Below are positions 1-11,375 of a stretch of DNA of 64,000 nucleotides, one piece after another. This DNA is from Candidatus Defluviicoccus seviourii (GTDB lineage: Bacteria; Pseudomonadota; Alphaproteobacteria; Rhodospirillales; Defluviicoccaceae). The notes under the pieces were generated by a model that saw only the letters and a list, made by a program, of their open reading frames with translations, made no database searches and had not been told where the DNA came from. Position 1 is the first letter of the stretch. Every line of letters begins with the position of its first letter. The translations under genes were made by a program, and so were the position numbers. The stretch is from contig UXAT02000006.1 in assembly GCA_900609035.2 (NCBI GenBank), forward strand, positions 1 through 64,000. The letters run 5' to 3'.

Positions 1-1
1 T

Positions 2-63
2 CGGCTGTGGACATGCCGCTGCGCTTGGACAACGCTGACGCGTTGCCCACATGCCCACAGCCG
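2..63. repeat. Nested inverted repeat at the window edge
   Basis: Positions 2-15 and 50-63 form a 14-bp inverted repeat with one mismatch (ggctgtggacatg against catgcccacagcc). Inside it, 27-35 and 40-48 form a second stem with one mismatch and a 4-nt loop. There is no T-run after it, so it is not a typical intrinsic terminator for an upstream gene. It may be a protein-binding site or the end of a structured RNA. Confidence 0.55.
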
Positions 64-386
64 CAACAACAACAGCAACCCATTCTTATGTTATCGAAAG
101 AGGAGACGGTGCCGGCCTCCACCTAAGCAGCCCCATCCGGTGGTCTCAGGAACCGGGACCGCCTCTAGCATCCCTACGCGCGAGAATCCGCTCCGTGCGC
201 GCCGAGCCGGAATAAAATGAAAAAAAACAAAAAAAGATGGCATTTCTGGGGCATCATTACCCCAAAAAGGCCAAATAAGAAGTGGCGTTTTCAATAGCTT
301 AGAGAAATTGCTTTGCGAGGAGAAAGCGACGGCTAGCTTCAACGCCATTGCAGTGCGGCAGTGCCTGTGGAATAAGGGGAACACTC
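64..386 (+). other. Leader and upstream region of recA
   Basis: This gene-free stretch contains an A-rich block at 211-235 and a tiny reading frame (217-297, 26 codons, very basic and Trp-rich) without a convincing ribosome site. The alphaproteobacterial SOS box GTTC-N7-GTTC is not present: GTTC does not occur on the plus strand and GAAC occurs only at 150 and 379. No clear -35/-10 pair stands out. The ribosome site for recA (aagggg) lies at 374-379. Confidence 0.4.
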
Positions 387-1463
<1,077 letters not shown>

Positions 1464-1504
1464 GCGCCCCGGCGCCACTTGGCCCTGCCCCCTCCTGACG
1501 GCCC

Positions 1505-1529
1505 GCGGCCCCGCTCGCATCGGGGCCGC
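1505..1529 (+). terminator. Hairpin after recA
   Basis: A perfect 9-bp stem (gcggccccg / cggggccgc) with a 7-nt loop lies 41 bases after the recA stop. The following DNA is pyrimidine-rich (cgcttctctcc) but has no T-run, so termination may be partial. Confidence 0.55.
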
Positions 1530-1647
1530 CGCTTCTCTCCGCCGCGGTTCTGCTTGCCTGGACACCCGCCCCGGCGGGCGCTAAAAGCGGCAAAGTTGGG
1601 GCAGACATCGGCCCCGCCGTGATTGAGAGAGGCTGACCCGCAGGGCC

Positions 1648-4298
<2,651 letters not shown>

Positions 4299-4302
<4 letters not shown>

Positions 4303-4643
4303 GCGCGGCGGCGGTTGGCGAGCGCGGTCGCGAGCGGGCTCATCGGTCGTTCCGCTCCCGCGCCGTGAACCTCCGCATCGATCTGCTGCAGCTGGCCGAT
4401 GACGCGATCCATGTAATCCTCGATCGCCTCGTCGGTCATAGCAGCCAACAGGTCGGAGACGGCGGGGTCAAGGTCGGTGCCGGCTTCCGGTGCTTGCGTC
4501 GGGCGTTCGGCAAAGGAAAAGCGCAGCCGCTTCGCCGCCGCCAGCGGATCATCCTCTTCGAGAAAGCCGCTGACATAGGCATTGATCAGGAGCCGGCGCT
4601 GGGCGCTCAAGTGCGCCAGCAGCGTCATCAGCACCGAATTCAT
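4299..4643 (-). CDS. Conserved-looking hypothetical protein, 114 aa
   Basis: I do not recognise this family. The ATG at 4643 has a good ribosome site (ggagga, 7 bases away), which argues for a real gene. The product is soluble and mostly helical in appearance, with a hydrophobic N-terminus ([15 protein letters not shown]) too polar to be a membrane anchor and an acidic middle (EEDDP). A second half ([19 protein letters not shown]) looks like an amphipathic helix. It converges on alaS and overlaps its last 4 bases. Upstream lies repeat-rich DNA. Function unknown. Confidence 0.6.
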
Positions 4644-4767
4644 CGCGCCATCCTCCGTCCGCCGGCGGGCTGTCCGGCCCGCGCCTCACAATGACGGCGG
4701 TCCGGTTGCGATGGCGTTAACCCCCGGCAGTCGATGGCGGAGGCCTTCGTCGCCTGCACGACCGACT

Positions 4768-4860
4768 CGTCATTGCGAACCCGCTTGAAGCGGGTGAAGC
4801 AATCCAGCGAGGTAAAGACCGCAAAATCCCTGGATCGCTTCGCTCGCGCTCGCGATGACG
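4768..4860. repeat. REP-like palindromic intergenic repeat (CGTCATTGCGA type)
   Basis: The element begins with cgtcattgcga and ends with its approximate complement tcgcgatgacg. Internal arms gaagcaatccag and ctggatcgcttc also pair. A short hairpin (cccgcttgaagcggg) sits inside the left half. The preceding stretch around 4664-4695 (cctcacaatgacgg) looks like a degenerate end of the same family. This type of CGTCATTGCGA palindrome is scattered through many proteobacterial genomes. Confidence 0.75.
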
Positions 4861-4867
4861 GCACTAC

Positions 4868-6790
4868 TCAGGGCCTAGGTTCGCCCAGAGCGGCGAGCGT
4901 CTGGTCAATCGCGGCGAGGCGGCCCTCGAAATAGGCACGCAAGTGTTCGTGGCCGGCCTGCATTCTGACCTCGAAGGCGCCCTGGATGGCGCCTCGCGCC
5001 TCACGAAGCATCGATGAATCGCGGGTCCGCTGCCCCAGGGTGAACAGCGCAGATCCCAGGTTGTTCTGGGTCATGGCCCACTCAAGCGGCACGCGTTCGC
5101 GGGTTCGCTCCTCCAGCGACGCACGGAAGGCCTGAACCGCATCCTTCAGTCGCTCCGTACCGCTCTCCCGCTCCCCCAGCATCGCAAGCGCACTGCCCAG
5201 GTTGTCCTGGGTCCCGGCCCACTTAAGCGGAACGCGCGCGAGGGTAAACTCGCTAAGCGCCTGGCGGTAGGCCTCGATCGCCTCATCAAACCGCTCGGTG
5301 CCACTCTCCCGCTCGCCCAGCCTCAAGAGGGCATTGCCCAGGTTGTTCTGGGTCGCAGCCCAGCCAAGCGGTACGCGCATGCGGGTCCGCTCTGCAAGTG
5401 CTGCACGGCAAGCCTCAACCGCCTCTTCCAGGCGCTCATGTCCGCTCTCACGCTCGCCCAGGCGGAAAAGCGCAATGCCCAGGTTGTTCTGGGTCATGGC
5501 CCAGTCGAGCGGCACGCGCGCACGGGTGTACTCTAGGAGCGCCTGGCGGTAGGCCTGGACCGCCTCCTCAAGCCGCTCGGTGCCGCTTTTCCGCTCGCCC
5601 AGTTTCGTAAGCGCCAAACCCAGGTTGTTCTGGGTCATGGCCCACTGAAGCGGCACGTGTTCGCGGGTGTACTCCTCCAGCGCCGCGCGGTAGGCTTCGA
5701 CCGCCTCTCCAAGCCGCTCGGTGCCGCTCTCCCGCTCGCCGAGCGCTCGAAGCGCATTGCCGAGGTTGTTCTGGGTCCCGGCCCAGACGACCGGCACGCG
5801 TTCGCGAGTGTACTCCTCCAGCGCCGCGCGGAAGGCCTCGACCGCCTCTTCCAGCCGCTCCGTGCCGCTCTCCCGCTCGCCCAGGATGCCAAGCGCAATG
5901 CCGAGGTTGTTCTGGGTCCGGGCCCAGTCGAGGGGGACCTGCTGGCGCGGGCGCAAGCGCACGAGCTCGCGGTAACGCGCGATTGCTTCCTTGAGCGCCG
6001 CGTTATCGCCCTTCTCCTCCCCCTGGCGGTAAAGCGCATCGGCCTCGGCGTCCAGGTACTTGAGTCGGTCCGCATGCGCGGGCGGTAGGCGAGCTGCGGC
6101 GGCGGCAAAGTGAGCTGCCGCCTCAGGATAGCGCAGGCGGGTCAGCGCGATCTGCCCGCGCTGCGCCAGCGTCGCCGCTGCCTCCACCTGGCGGGCATCG
6201 ATTGCCGCATTCTCGACCGCAACCAGTTCGGCCAAGTGCTGGTCCGCTTGCTCCAGATCGCCTTGATCGAGGGCGGCGCGCGCTTGCTCTTTCAGCCGCG
6301 CGATCGCCGGCGCATCGCCGGGGGCGGCCCTAGCGTGACTCAGCGCGACTTTGTAATTCTCGGCAATTTCGGCCAGCTTCTCGGCCCACTTTTCCGCCGG
6401 CACGGCTTCCTCACCGAGAATGTGGAGAAAGGCCTTCAGCGCACCCTCGCTCACGCCGAGCTTGTGTTCGAGCTCACGAATGGTCGCCTGTTGCTGCGCG
6501 CTCAACCGTTCCCAGGGCTCGGTCGCCGACTTGATCAAGGGCGCCAGTTGCTCCGGCGGGGTATTGAGGATGATCGGCGCGTTGACCGGACCGCTGAGGG
6601 CGAGGCCGTCGCTCGCAGTAATGTTGGGCACCGCGGCGGGAGGCGTCTTCTTCGCGTTGTTGTGGAAGTGGGTGAAGAGGGCCCAAGCGCCGCCGATGAC
6701 CACAACCACGCCCCCGCCCAACCAGCCGATGATGGTGCGGGTGCTTTCGTCCTGGACTCCGTTCCAGATCGTGTCCCAGAGCCCGCCCAA
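4868..6790 (-). CDS. Membrane-anchored tetratricopeptide repeat protein
   Basis: The 640-residue product has a transmembrane segment near residues 19-42 (WLGGGVVVVIGGAWALF), a coiled-coil-like helical middle and a C-terminal array of TPR units of the NNLGxALxxLGER type. The motif occurs seven times with a strict 47-residue (141-bp) period, and copies differ by only a few residues. The repeats probably form a protein-binding solenoid; the partner is unknown. The start is TTG at 6790, supported by a strong purine-rich ribosome site (ggagagaggggg) 6 bases upstream; no in-frame ATG fits better. It stands alone between two repeat elements. Related solenoids occur in kinesin-light-chain-like and signalling proteins, but no effector domain is attached here. 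Confidence 0.9.
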   Translation of the reverse strand: MGGLWDTIWNGVQDESTRTIIGWLGGGVVVVIGGAWALFTHFHNNAKKTPPAAVPNITASDGLALSGPVNAPIILNTPPEQLAPLIKSATEPWERLSAQQQATIRELEHKLGVSEGALKAFLHILGEEAVPAEKWAEKLAEIAENYKVALSHARAAPGDAPAIARLKEQARAALDQGDLEQADQHLAELVAVENAAIDARQVEAAATLAQRGQIALTRLRYPEAAAHFAAAAARLPPAHADRLKYLDAEADALYRQGEEKGDNAALKEAIARYRELVRLRPRQQVPLDWARTQNNLGIALGILGERESGTERLEEAVEAFRAALEEYTRERVPVVWAGTQNNLGNALRALGERESGTERLGEAVEAYRAALEEYTREHVPLQWAMTQNNLGLALTKLGERKSGTERLEEAVQAYRQALLEYTRARVPLDWAMTQNNLGIALFRLGERESGHERLEEAVEACRAALAERTRMRVPLGWAATQNNLGNALLRLGERESGTERFDEAIEAYRQALSEFTLARVPLKWAGTQDNLGSALAMLGERESGTERLKDAVQAFRASLEERTRERVPLEWAMTQNNLGSALFTLGQRTRDSSMLREARGAIQGAFEVRMQAGHEHLRAYFEGRLAAIDQTLAALGEPRP

Positions 6791-6909
6791 GGGCGTCCCC
6801 CTCTCTCCTCTCGCTCAACCGCAACTTTGGCACGAGCGGGCCACGCGCGAAAGAACAAAGCCGGCCGTATCGGCGGCGCCGCCACTGCTGCCTTCCTCTC
6901 TTCTTCGTC

Positions 6910-6983
6910 ATGCACGGGCGAAGACCCGTGCATCAACTGTCGGGGCCGTCCCCAACGGTTGATGGCCGGCCTGCGCCGGCCAT
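6910..6983. repeat. REP-like repeat (GTCATGGCCGGC type), two hairpins
   Basis: Two perfect hairpins sit side by side. One is atgcacggg / cccgtgcat at 6910-6933 with a 6-nt loop; the other is atggccggc / gccggccat at 6962-6983 with a 4-nt loop. They are separated by a short linker (tcaactgtcggggccgtccc). The arrangement and sequence match the GTCATGGCCGGC palindromes common between alphaproteobacterial genes. It lies upstream of both the TPR gene and the moxR-type gene. Confidence 0.8.
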
Positions 6984-7084
6984 GACGACTGTGAGGTGGG
7001 TGGCCGGAGGCGACTGGCCTTGATGGTGCCGGCCTGGCGCCTTACGCTTACGGCATCGGCGATGTGCGAAGGGATACAGGCGGC

Positions 7085-7936
7085 ATGACCAAGCGATTTT
7101 CGGGCACGGAGACCTACGTCGCGACCGAGGACATGAAGGTTGCGGTCAACGCCGCCATCGCGCTCGAACGGCCGCTGCTGATCAAGGGCGAGCCGGGAAC
7201 CGGCAAGACCATCCTCGCCCACGAGATTGCCGGGGCGATCGACGCGCCGCTGATCGAATGGCACATCAAATCGACGACCAAGGCGCAGCAGGGCCTCTAT
7301 GAATATGACGCGGTCGCGCGGCTCCGGGACTCGCAGCTGGGCGATGCGCGCGTCCACGAGATCGGCAACTACATCGTCCGCGGCAAGCTGTGGGAAGCGT
7401 TTGCGAGCGACACCCGGCCGGTGCTGCTGATCGACGAGATCGACAAGGCGGACATCGAGTTCCCCAACGATCTGCTGCTCGAGCTCGACCGCATGCAGTT
7501 CCACGTCTACGAGACGAAGGAGACCATCAACGCCCGCCAGCGGCCGATCGTCGTCATCACGTCCAACAACGAGAAGGAGCTGCCGGACGCCTTCCTGCGC
7601 CGCTGCTTCTTCCATTACATCCGCTTCCCCGACCGCGAAACGATGCAGAGGATCGTCGACGTCCACTATCCAGGCATCCACAAGCGCCTCGTGCAGGATG
7701 CCTTGACCGTATTCTTCGAGGTGCGCGAAGTGCCGGGGCTGAAGAAGAAGCCCTCGACGTCGGAACTACTCGACTGGATCAAGCTCTTGATGGTCGAGGA
7801 CATCCCGCCGGAGACGCTGCGCACGGCGGATGCGCGCAAGCTGATCCCGCCGCTCTACGGCGCCTTGCTCAAGAACGAGCAGGACGTGCATCTGTTCGAG
7901 CGCCTGGCTTTCCTCAACCGCCGCGAGGGACGGTAG
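7085..7936 (+). CDS. MoxR-family AAA+ ATPase
   Basis: A cytoplasmic AAA+ ATPase of the MoxR group, which usually acts as a chaperone-like remodeller with a VWA-domain partner. The 283-residue protein shows Walker A GEPGTGKT at residues 35-42, Walker B LLIDEID at 114-120, a sensor-1 stretch (VVITSNNEKELPDAF) and an arginine-finger region (LRRCFFHYIRFPDR). I chose ATG 7085 because aaggga lies 10 bases upstream; a GTG at 7064 is the alternative. The next gene encodes the VWA protein, the classic pairing seen for example in the cox genes of carbon monoxide oxidisers. No CO dehydrogenase genes are nearby, so the target is unknown. Confidence 0.92.
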   Translation: MTKRFSGTETYVATEDMKVAVNAAIALERPLLIKGEPGTGKTILAHEIAGAIDAPLIEWHIKSTTKAQQGLYEYDAVARLRDSQLGDARVHEIGNYIVRGKLWEAFASDTRPVLLIDEIDKADIEFPNDLLLELDRMQFHVYETKETINARQRPIVVITSNNEKELPDAFLRRCFFHYIRFPDRETMQRIVDVHYPGIHKRLVQDALTVFFEVREVPGLKKKPSTSELLDWIKLLMVEDIPPETLRTADARKLIPPLYGALLKNEQDVHLFERLAFLNRREGR

Positions 7937-7973
7937 GGTGGCGGCGGAAGAGCCGCACATTCCCTTTCGTCAC

Positions 7974-7998
7974 GCGCGGACATGGACTTGTTCCGCGC
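7974..7998. repeat. Short palindromic repeat between moxR-type and VWA genes
   Basis: Inverted arms gcgcgga and tccgcgc flank an 11-nt loop (catggacttgt). The wider context (cacgcgcggacatggactt) resembles the GTCACGCGCGG palindromic repeats of alphaproteobacteria. It sits in the 128-bp gap between the two genes and could form a hairpin in their shared transcript. Confidence 0.5.
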
Positions 7999-8064
7999 AT
8001 CGGAGCTGTCCAATGCAGGCGAAGTGGTCGTCGTGATCTGATGGACAGCGAGTAGGAACACGCC

Positions 8065-9237
8065 ATGTTCATCAACTTCTTCCTCGAACTGCGCCAGGGC
8101 CGGCTGCCGGTCAGCCTGCGCGAATACCTGACGTTCATCGAGGCGATGCGCGCAGACCTGGCCGCCTACTCGGTCGATGATTTCTATTACCTGGCGCGCG
8201 CCTGCCTAGTGAAGGACGAGACCAACCTGGATAAGTTCGACCGCGTGTTCAGCCAAGTCTTCAAGGGCTTGACGCCGGCCGAGGGCGAGGTGGCGGAAAT
8301 TCCCGAGGACTGGCTGAAGAAGATCGCCGAACGCCTGCTGACGGAGGAGGAAAAGGAGCAGATCAAGGCGCTTGGCGGCTGGGACAAGCTGATGGAGACG
8401 CTCAAGGAACGCTTGAAGGAGCAGAAGGGCCGGCACGCGGGCGGCTCGAAGTGGATCGGCACCGGCGGCACCTCCCCCTTCGGCGCCTGGGGCTACAATC
8501 CGGAAGGGGTGCGCATCGGCCAGGACGAGAACCGCAACTTCCGCGCGGTCAAGGTTTGGGACAAGCGCGAGTTCCGCAACCTCGACTCCGACGTCGAACT
8601 CGGCACCCGCAACATCAAGGTCGCGCTCCGCCGCTTGCGCCGTTTCGCCCGCGAGGGCGCGGCCGATCAGCTCGATCTGCAGGGCACCATCCGCTCAACG
8701 GCGAAGAAGGGCTACCTCGACCTCGCCATGGTGCCGGAACGGCACAATGCGGTGAAGGTGCTGTTGTTCTTCGACGTCGGCGGGTCCATGGATCCGTTTG
8801 TCGAGGTGTGCGAGGAGCTGTTCTCCGCCGCCCGTACGGAGTTCAAGCATCTCGAATACTTCTATTTTCACAACTGTCTCTACGAGCGGGTCTGGCGCGA
8901 CAACCGCCGCCGCTTTGATGCGCCGACCTCGACCTTAGACGTCCTTCACACCTACCCGCACGACTACAAGGTCATTTTCGTCGGCGACGCCTCGATGTCG
9001 CCCTACGAGATCCTGCAACCGGGCGGCTCGGTCGAGCACTGGAACGAGGAGGACGGCGCAACCTGGCTGAAGCGGGTGCTGACCGTCTATCCGAAATGCG
9101 CGTGGCTCAATCCACTGCCGCCGGAGTGGTGGGAGTACACAGGTTCGGTGCGGATGATCCGCCAGCTGTTCGCAGGCCGCATGTACCCGCTCACCCTGGA
9201 CGGCCTCGATGCCGCGATGCGCGCCTTGAGCCGGTGA
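8065..9237 (+). CDS. VWA domain protein, CoxE-like
   Basis: The 390-residue protein belongs to the VWA-containing CoxE-like family that works with MoxR ATPases. The N-terminal half is helical (INFFLELRQGRLPVSLREYL). The VWA fold begins near residue 230 with the metal-site motif LLFFDVGGSMDPF, which gives DxGxS in place of the common DxSxS. Conserved PHDYKVIFVGDASMSPYEI and LNPLPPEWWEYTGSVRMI blocks follow. The ATG at 8065 opens on the family's usual N-terminus. Spacing and order behind the ATPase suggest one operon. The pair probably inserts a metal or remodels a complex not encoded here. Confidence 0.9.
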   Translation: MFINFFLELRQGRLPVSLREYLTFIEAMRADLAAYSVDDFYYLARACLVKDETNLDKFDRVFSQVFKGLTPAEGEVAEIPEDWLKKIAERLLTEEEKEQIKALGGWDKLMETLKERLKEQKGRHAGGSKWIGTGGTSPFGAWGYNPEGVRIGQDENRNFRAVKVWDKREFRNLDSDVELGTRNIKVALRRLRRFAREGAADQLDLQGTIRSTAKKGYLDLAMVPERHNAVKVLLFFDVGGSMDPFVEVCEELFSAARTEFKHLEYFYFHNCLYERVWRDNRRRFDAPTSTLDVLHTYPHDYKVIFVGDASMSPYEILQPGGSVEHWNEEDGATWLKRVLTVYPKCAWLNPLPPEWWEYTGSVRMIRQLFAGRMYPLTLDGLDAAMRALSR

Positions 9238-9253
9238 CTCCGCGCGAGCGGAC

Positions 9254-11167
9254 TTAAGTGATCAGCTCCATCTTGAAGTGGTAGCGGAGCGACTTTCGCA
9301 GTTCATCCACCACCTTGAGCGAGGCGAGCAGGAGCCCGCGCTCAAGCTTGCTCAAGCTCGCGGGCGCAATGTAGTTGTCGGTCGCGGTGCCGGTCTGCGG
9401 CCGCTCCAACTGGGCGCGCAGCCGCAGCATGCTCATGAAATCGAACGCCTCGATCAGGTCGGCGGCGAAGCTGTCGGTGAAGCTGCCCTCGCTCGCAAGG
9501 GTCTGGATGCGGCTGATCGTGTTGGTTTCCCTGATCGCGTGTTCAAGCGCGAGTGAGCGGACGCCGTGCACGATCGGGAACAGCCCGCCCTTCTTGATGT
9601 CGAGCTGGCCCGCATGCGGCGGTGCCTTCTCGACCACGAACCGGCCAAGAAAGCCCAGCGGAAGCGGGAACTGCAGGGTTGCCTTGGCGAAATAGCCGAC
9701 GTGAGTGCCCTCCCGCTGGAGCAGGTCGAAGAGATCCTCCTTGAGGCCCTTGAGCAGCTTCTCGTCGCCGGCCACCGCAGCGGCATCATAGAAGATGGCG
9801 AGGTTGAGCAGCCCCTCAGGCTTGCCATCGAACAGCCAGTGGGCGAGATCGCGCCGATAGGCCGCCTGCTCGCGTGCCCACGCCGGATTGGAGACCATGA
9901 CGTTGCCCGGACAAGGCGGATAGCCCATCTTGCACAGCGCCTGCGAGAACGCCTGCAACGGCGCATCGGTGCGCGCGCGGTCGGGCGGACTGCCAAAAAT
10001 AACGGCATTGTCCTGATCGGTCGGCAGCAGCTGCTCCGCCCTGCCCTCGCTGCCCATCACCATCAGGCATGCCTCGGCGCGGATGTCGGCCGGAACGACC
10101 TGCTCGAACAGACGCCGAAAGATGCGCCGGTTGAGATCGGTAACAACACGGGCGATATAGCGCGGCTTGACGCCACGGCCGTGCAGGGCAGCGATCAGGC
10201 GCGGAATCGCACGACCGGCCTGTTCAAGCTCGGCGACGGTCGAGGCCCGTTCGACCCGGTTGGCGATGGCAAACGAACTGTCGCCGACATAGCGCAACAG
10301 GTCTGCCTGCTCGAACACACCCACGATGTCACGGCCGTCGGTGACGACCACATGGCGGATCGCGCGCTCGGTCATCATCACGAGCGCGTTGAACAGGAAA
10401 TCCTCACGATCCAGACTGGCAAGGTCGTAGCTGGCGATGCCTGCAATCGGCGTACTGCTGTCGAGCCCCATCAGAACCGACTTCTCGCGGACATCGCGGC
10501 CAGTGAAGATGCCGACCCTCCCGTCGTCGCGGCGAACCAGGACGTAGGACGTTCCGTGCTGCTTCATCTGCTCGACCGCACTCTGCAGCGTCGTTGCCGC
10601 ACCGACGAACAGCGGCGGATGCAACGACGCATCGCCAAGCCGGATCAGCAGCAAGGAGCCCGCTTCGCGCTGCTGCTGCAACGCGATCAGCGCATCGGCC
10701 TTGCGGATGAGTTCCTCATCCCAGAAGCTCTGGAGCGCCGAGTTGCCGCGGATGAGGGCCTGAATGACGGCCGTCGGCAGCGTCACGCAGGTGGTTGTTT
10801 GCCGCGCGATGAAGGTTGATTCGGTCCGGCCCTGGACGATTGCGCGATAATCAAATGCCTGGCCCGGACCGAAGCGGTCGACGATGCCGATCGCGTCGTG
10901 TTCTTCGATCAATCCATCGGCGACAACAAACAGGCGCCCGGGAACCCGCCAGCGCGGCAGCACCATTTCCCCGGCGCCGTAGTGGGCGGTCTGCACGACA
11001 CCCGCCGCCTCCGCCTGTTCGGCCGCATTGAGGCGATCGAACGGCACGATCGTGCGTAACCAATCGCCAGGATCGGTGATTGCGCTGACCGCAGGCAAAC
11101 CGTTCCCTCCCGCTGGTCCAAGCCGCCGGCACCGCACCCATGGGCTGGGCGTTCGGATGGCGGCCAT
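9254..11167 (-). CDS. Cyclic-nucleotide-binding / CBS pair / DUF294 nucleotidyltransferase-like protein
   Basis: A large soluble regulatory protein, 637 residues from ATG 11167 (aaggga upstream; an upstream in-frame start at 11197 is possible). In order it shows a cNMP-binding-like beta roll (HYGAGEMVLP to about residue 140), two CBS motifs (around 160-290, for example SYVLVRRDDGRVGIFTGRDV and RHVVVTDGRDIVGVFEQADL), and a nucleotidyltransferase domain with MGSEGRAEQLLPTDQDNAV giving the GSxGR and DxDN signatures. A helical substrate-binding domain follows. Proteins of this architecture are often encoded beside sodium:solute symporters for acetate, as here, so a role in signal-dependent control of acetate use is a reasonable inference. 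The nucleotidyl acceptor is unknown. Confidence 0.88.
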   Translation of the reverse strand: MAAIRTPSPWVRCRRLGPAGGNGLPAVSAITDPGDWLRTIVPFDRLNAAEQAEAAGVVQTAHYGAGEMVLPRWRVPGRLFVVADGLIEEHDAIGIVDRFGPGQAFDYRAIVQGRTESTFIARQTTTCVTLPTAVIQALIRGNSALQSFWDEELIRKADALIALQQQREAGSLLLIRLGDASLHPPLFVGAATTLQSAVEQMKQHGTSYVLVRRDDGRVGIFTGRDVREKSVLMGLDSSTPIAGIASYDLASLDREDFLFNALVMMTERAIRHVVVTDGRDIVGVFEQADLLRYVGDSSFAIANRVERASTVAELEQAGRAIPRLIAALHGRGVKPRYIARVVTDLNRRIFRRLFEQVVPADIRAEACLMVMGSEGRAEQLLPTDQDNAVIFGSPPDRARTDAPLQAFSQALCKMGYPPCPGNVMVSNPAWAREQAAYRRDLAHWLFDGKPEGLLNLAIFYDAAAVAGDEKLLKGLKEDLFDLLQREGTHVGYFAKATLQFPLPLGFLGRFVVEKAPPHAGQLDIKKGGLFPIVHGVRSLALEHAIRETNTISRIQTLASEGSFTDSFAADLIEAFDFMSMLRLRAQLERPQTGTATDNYIAPASLSKLERGLLLASLKVVDELRKSLRYHFKMELIT

Positions 11168-11298
11168 TTTGACCCGTTCCCTTCTGCGGTCATACACGAG
11201 CGGGGCGGTACGGGATAGAGGGAAGCCATAGCTGGCAGCGGCCGGCCTTCATTCCGGCTGAGGAGCCGGGGGCAGCAAGTAGAGACCTGGGGCGGCAC

Positions 11299-11337
11299 AC
11301 AAAAAAGAATGGGCCGGGGGGGAAGCCCCTCCGGCCC
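11299..11337 (-). terminator. Rho-independent terminator of the actP operon
   Basis: On the minus strand a 12-bp stem (gggccggagggg against ccccccccggccc, one imperfect pair) with a 3-nt loop is followed by attctttttt. It lies 39 bases beyond the stop of the symporter gene. Stem strength and the T-run make this a confident intrinsic terminator. Confidence 0.9.
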
Positions 11338-11375
11338 TGGTTGTCGTGAGTGTCTTGCTATGGGTACGCGAGCGA

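Noticed and set aside
238..258. Second RpoN-like spacing (GG-N10-GC) ahead of recA
   Set aside because: The -12 part reads GGGC, not TTGC, and recA is not expected to use RpoN.
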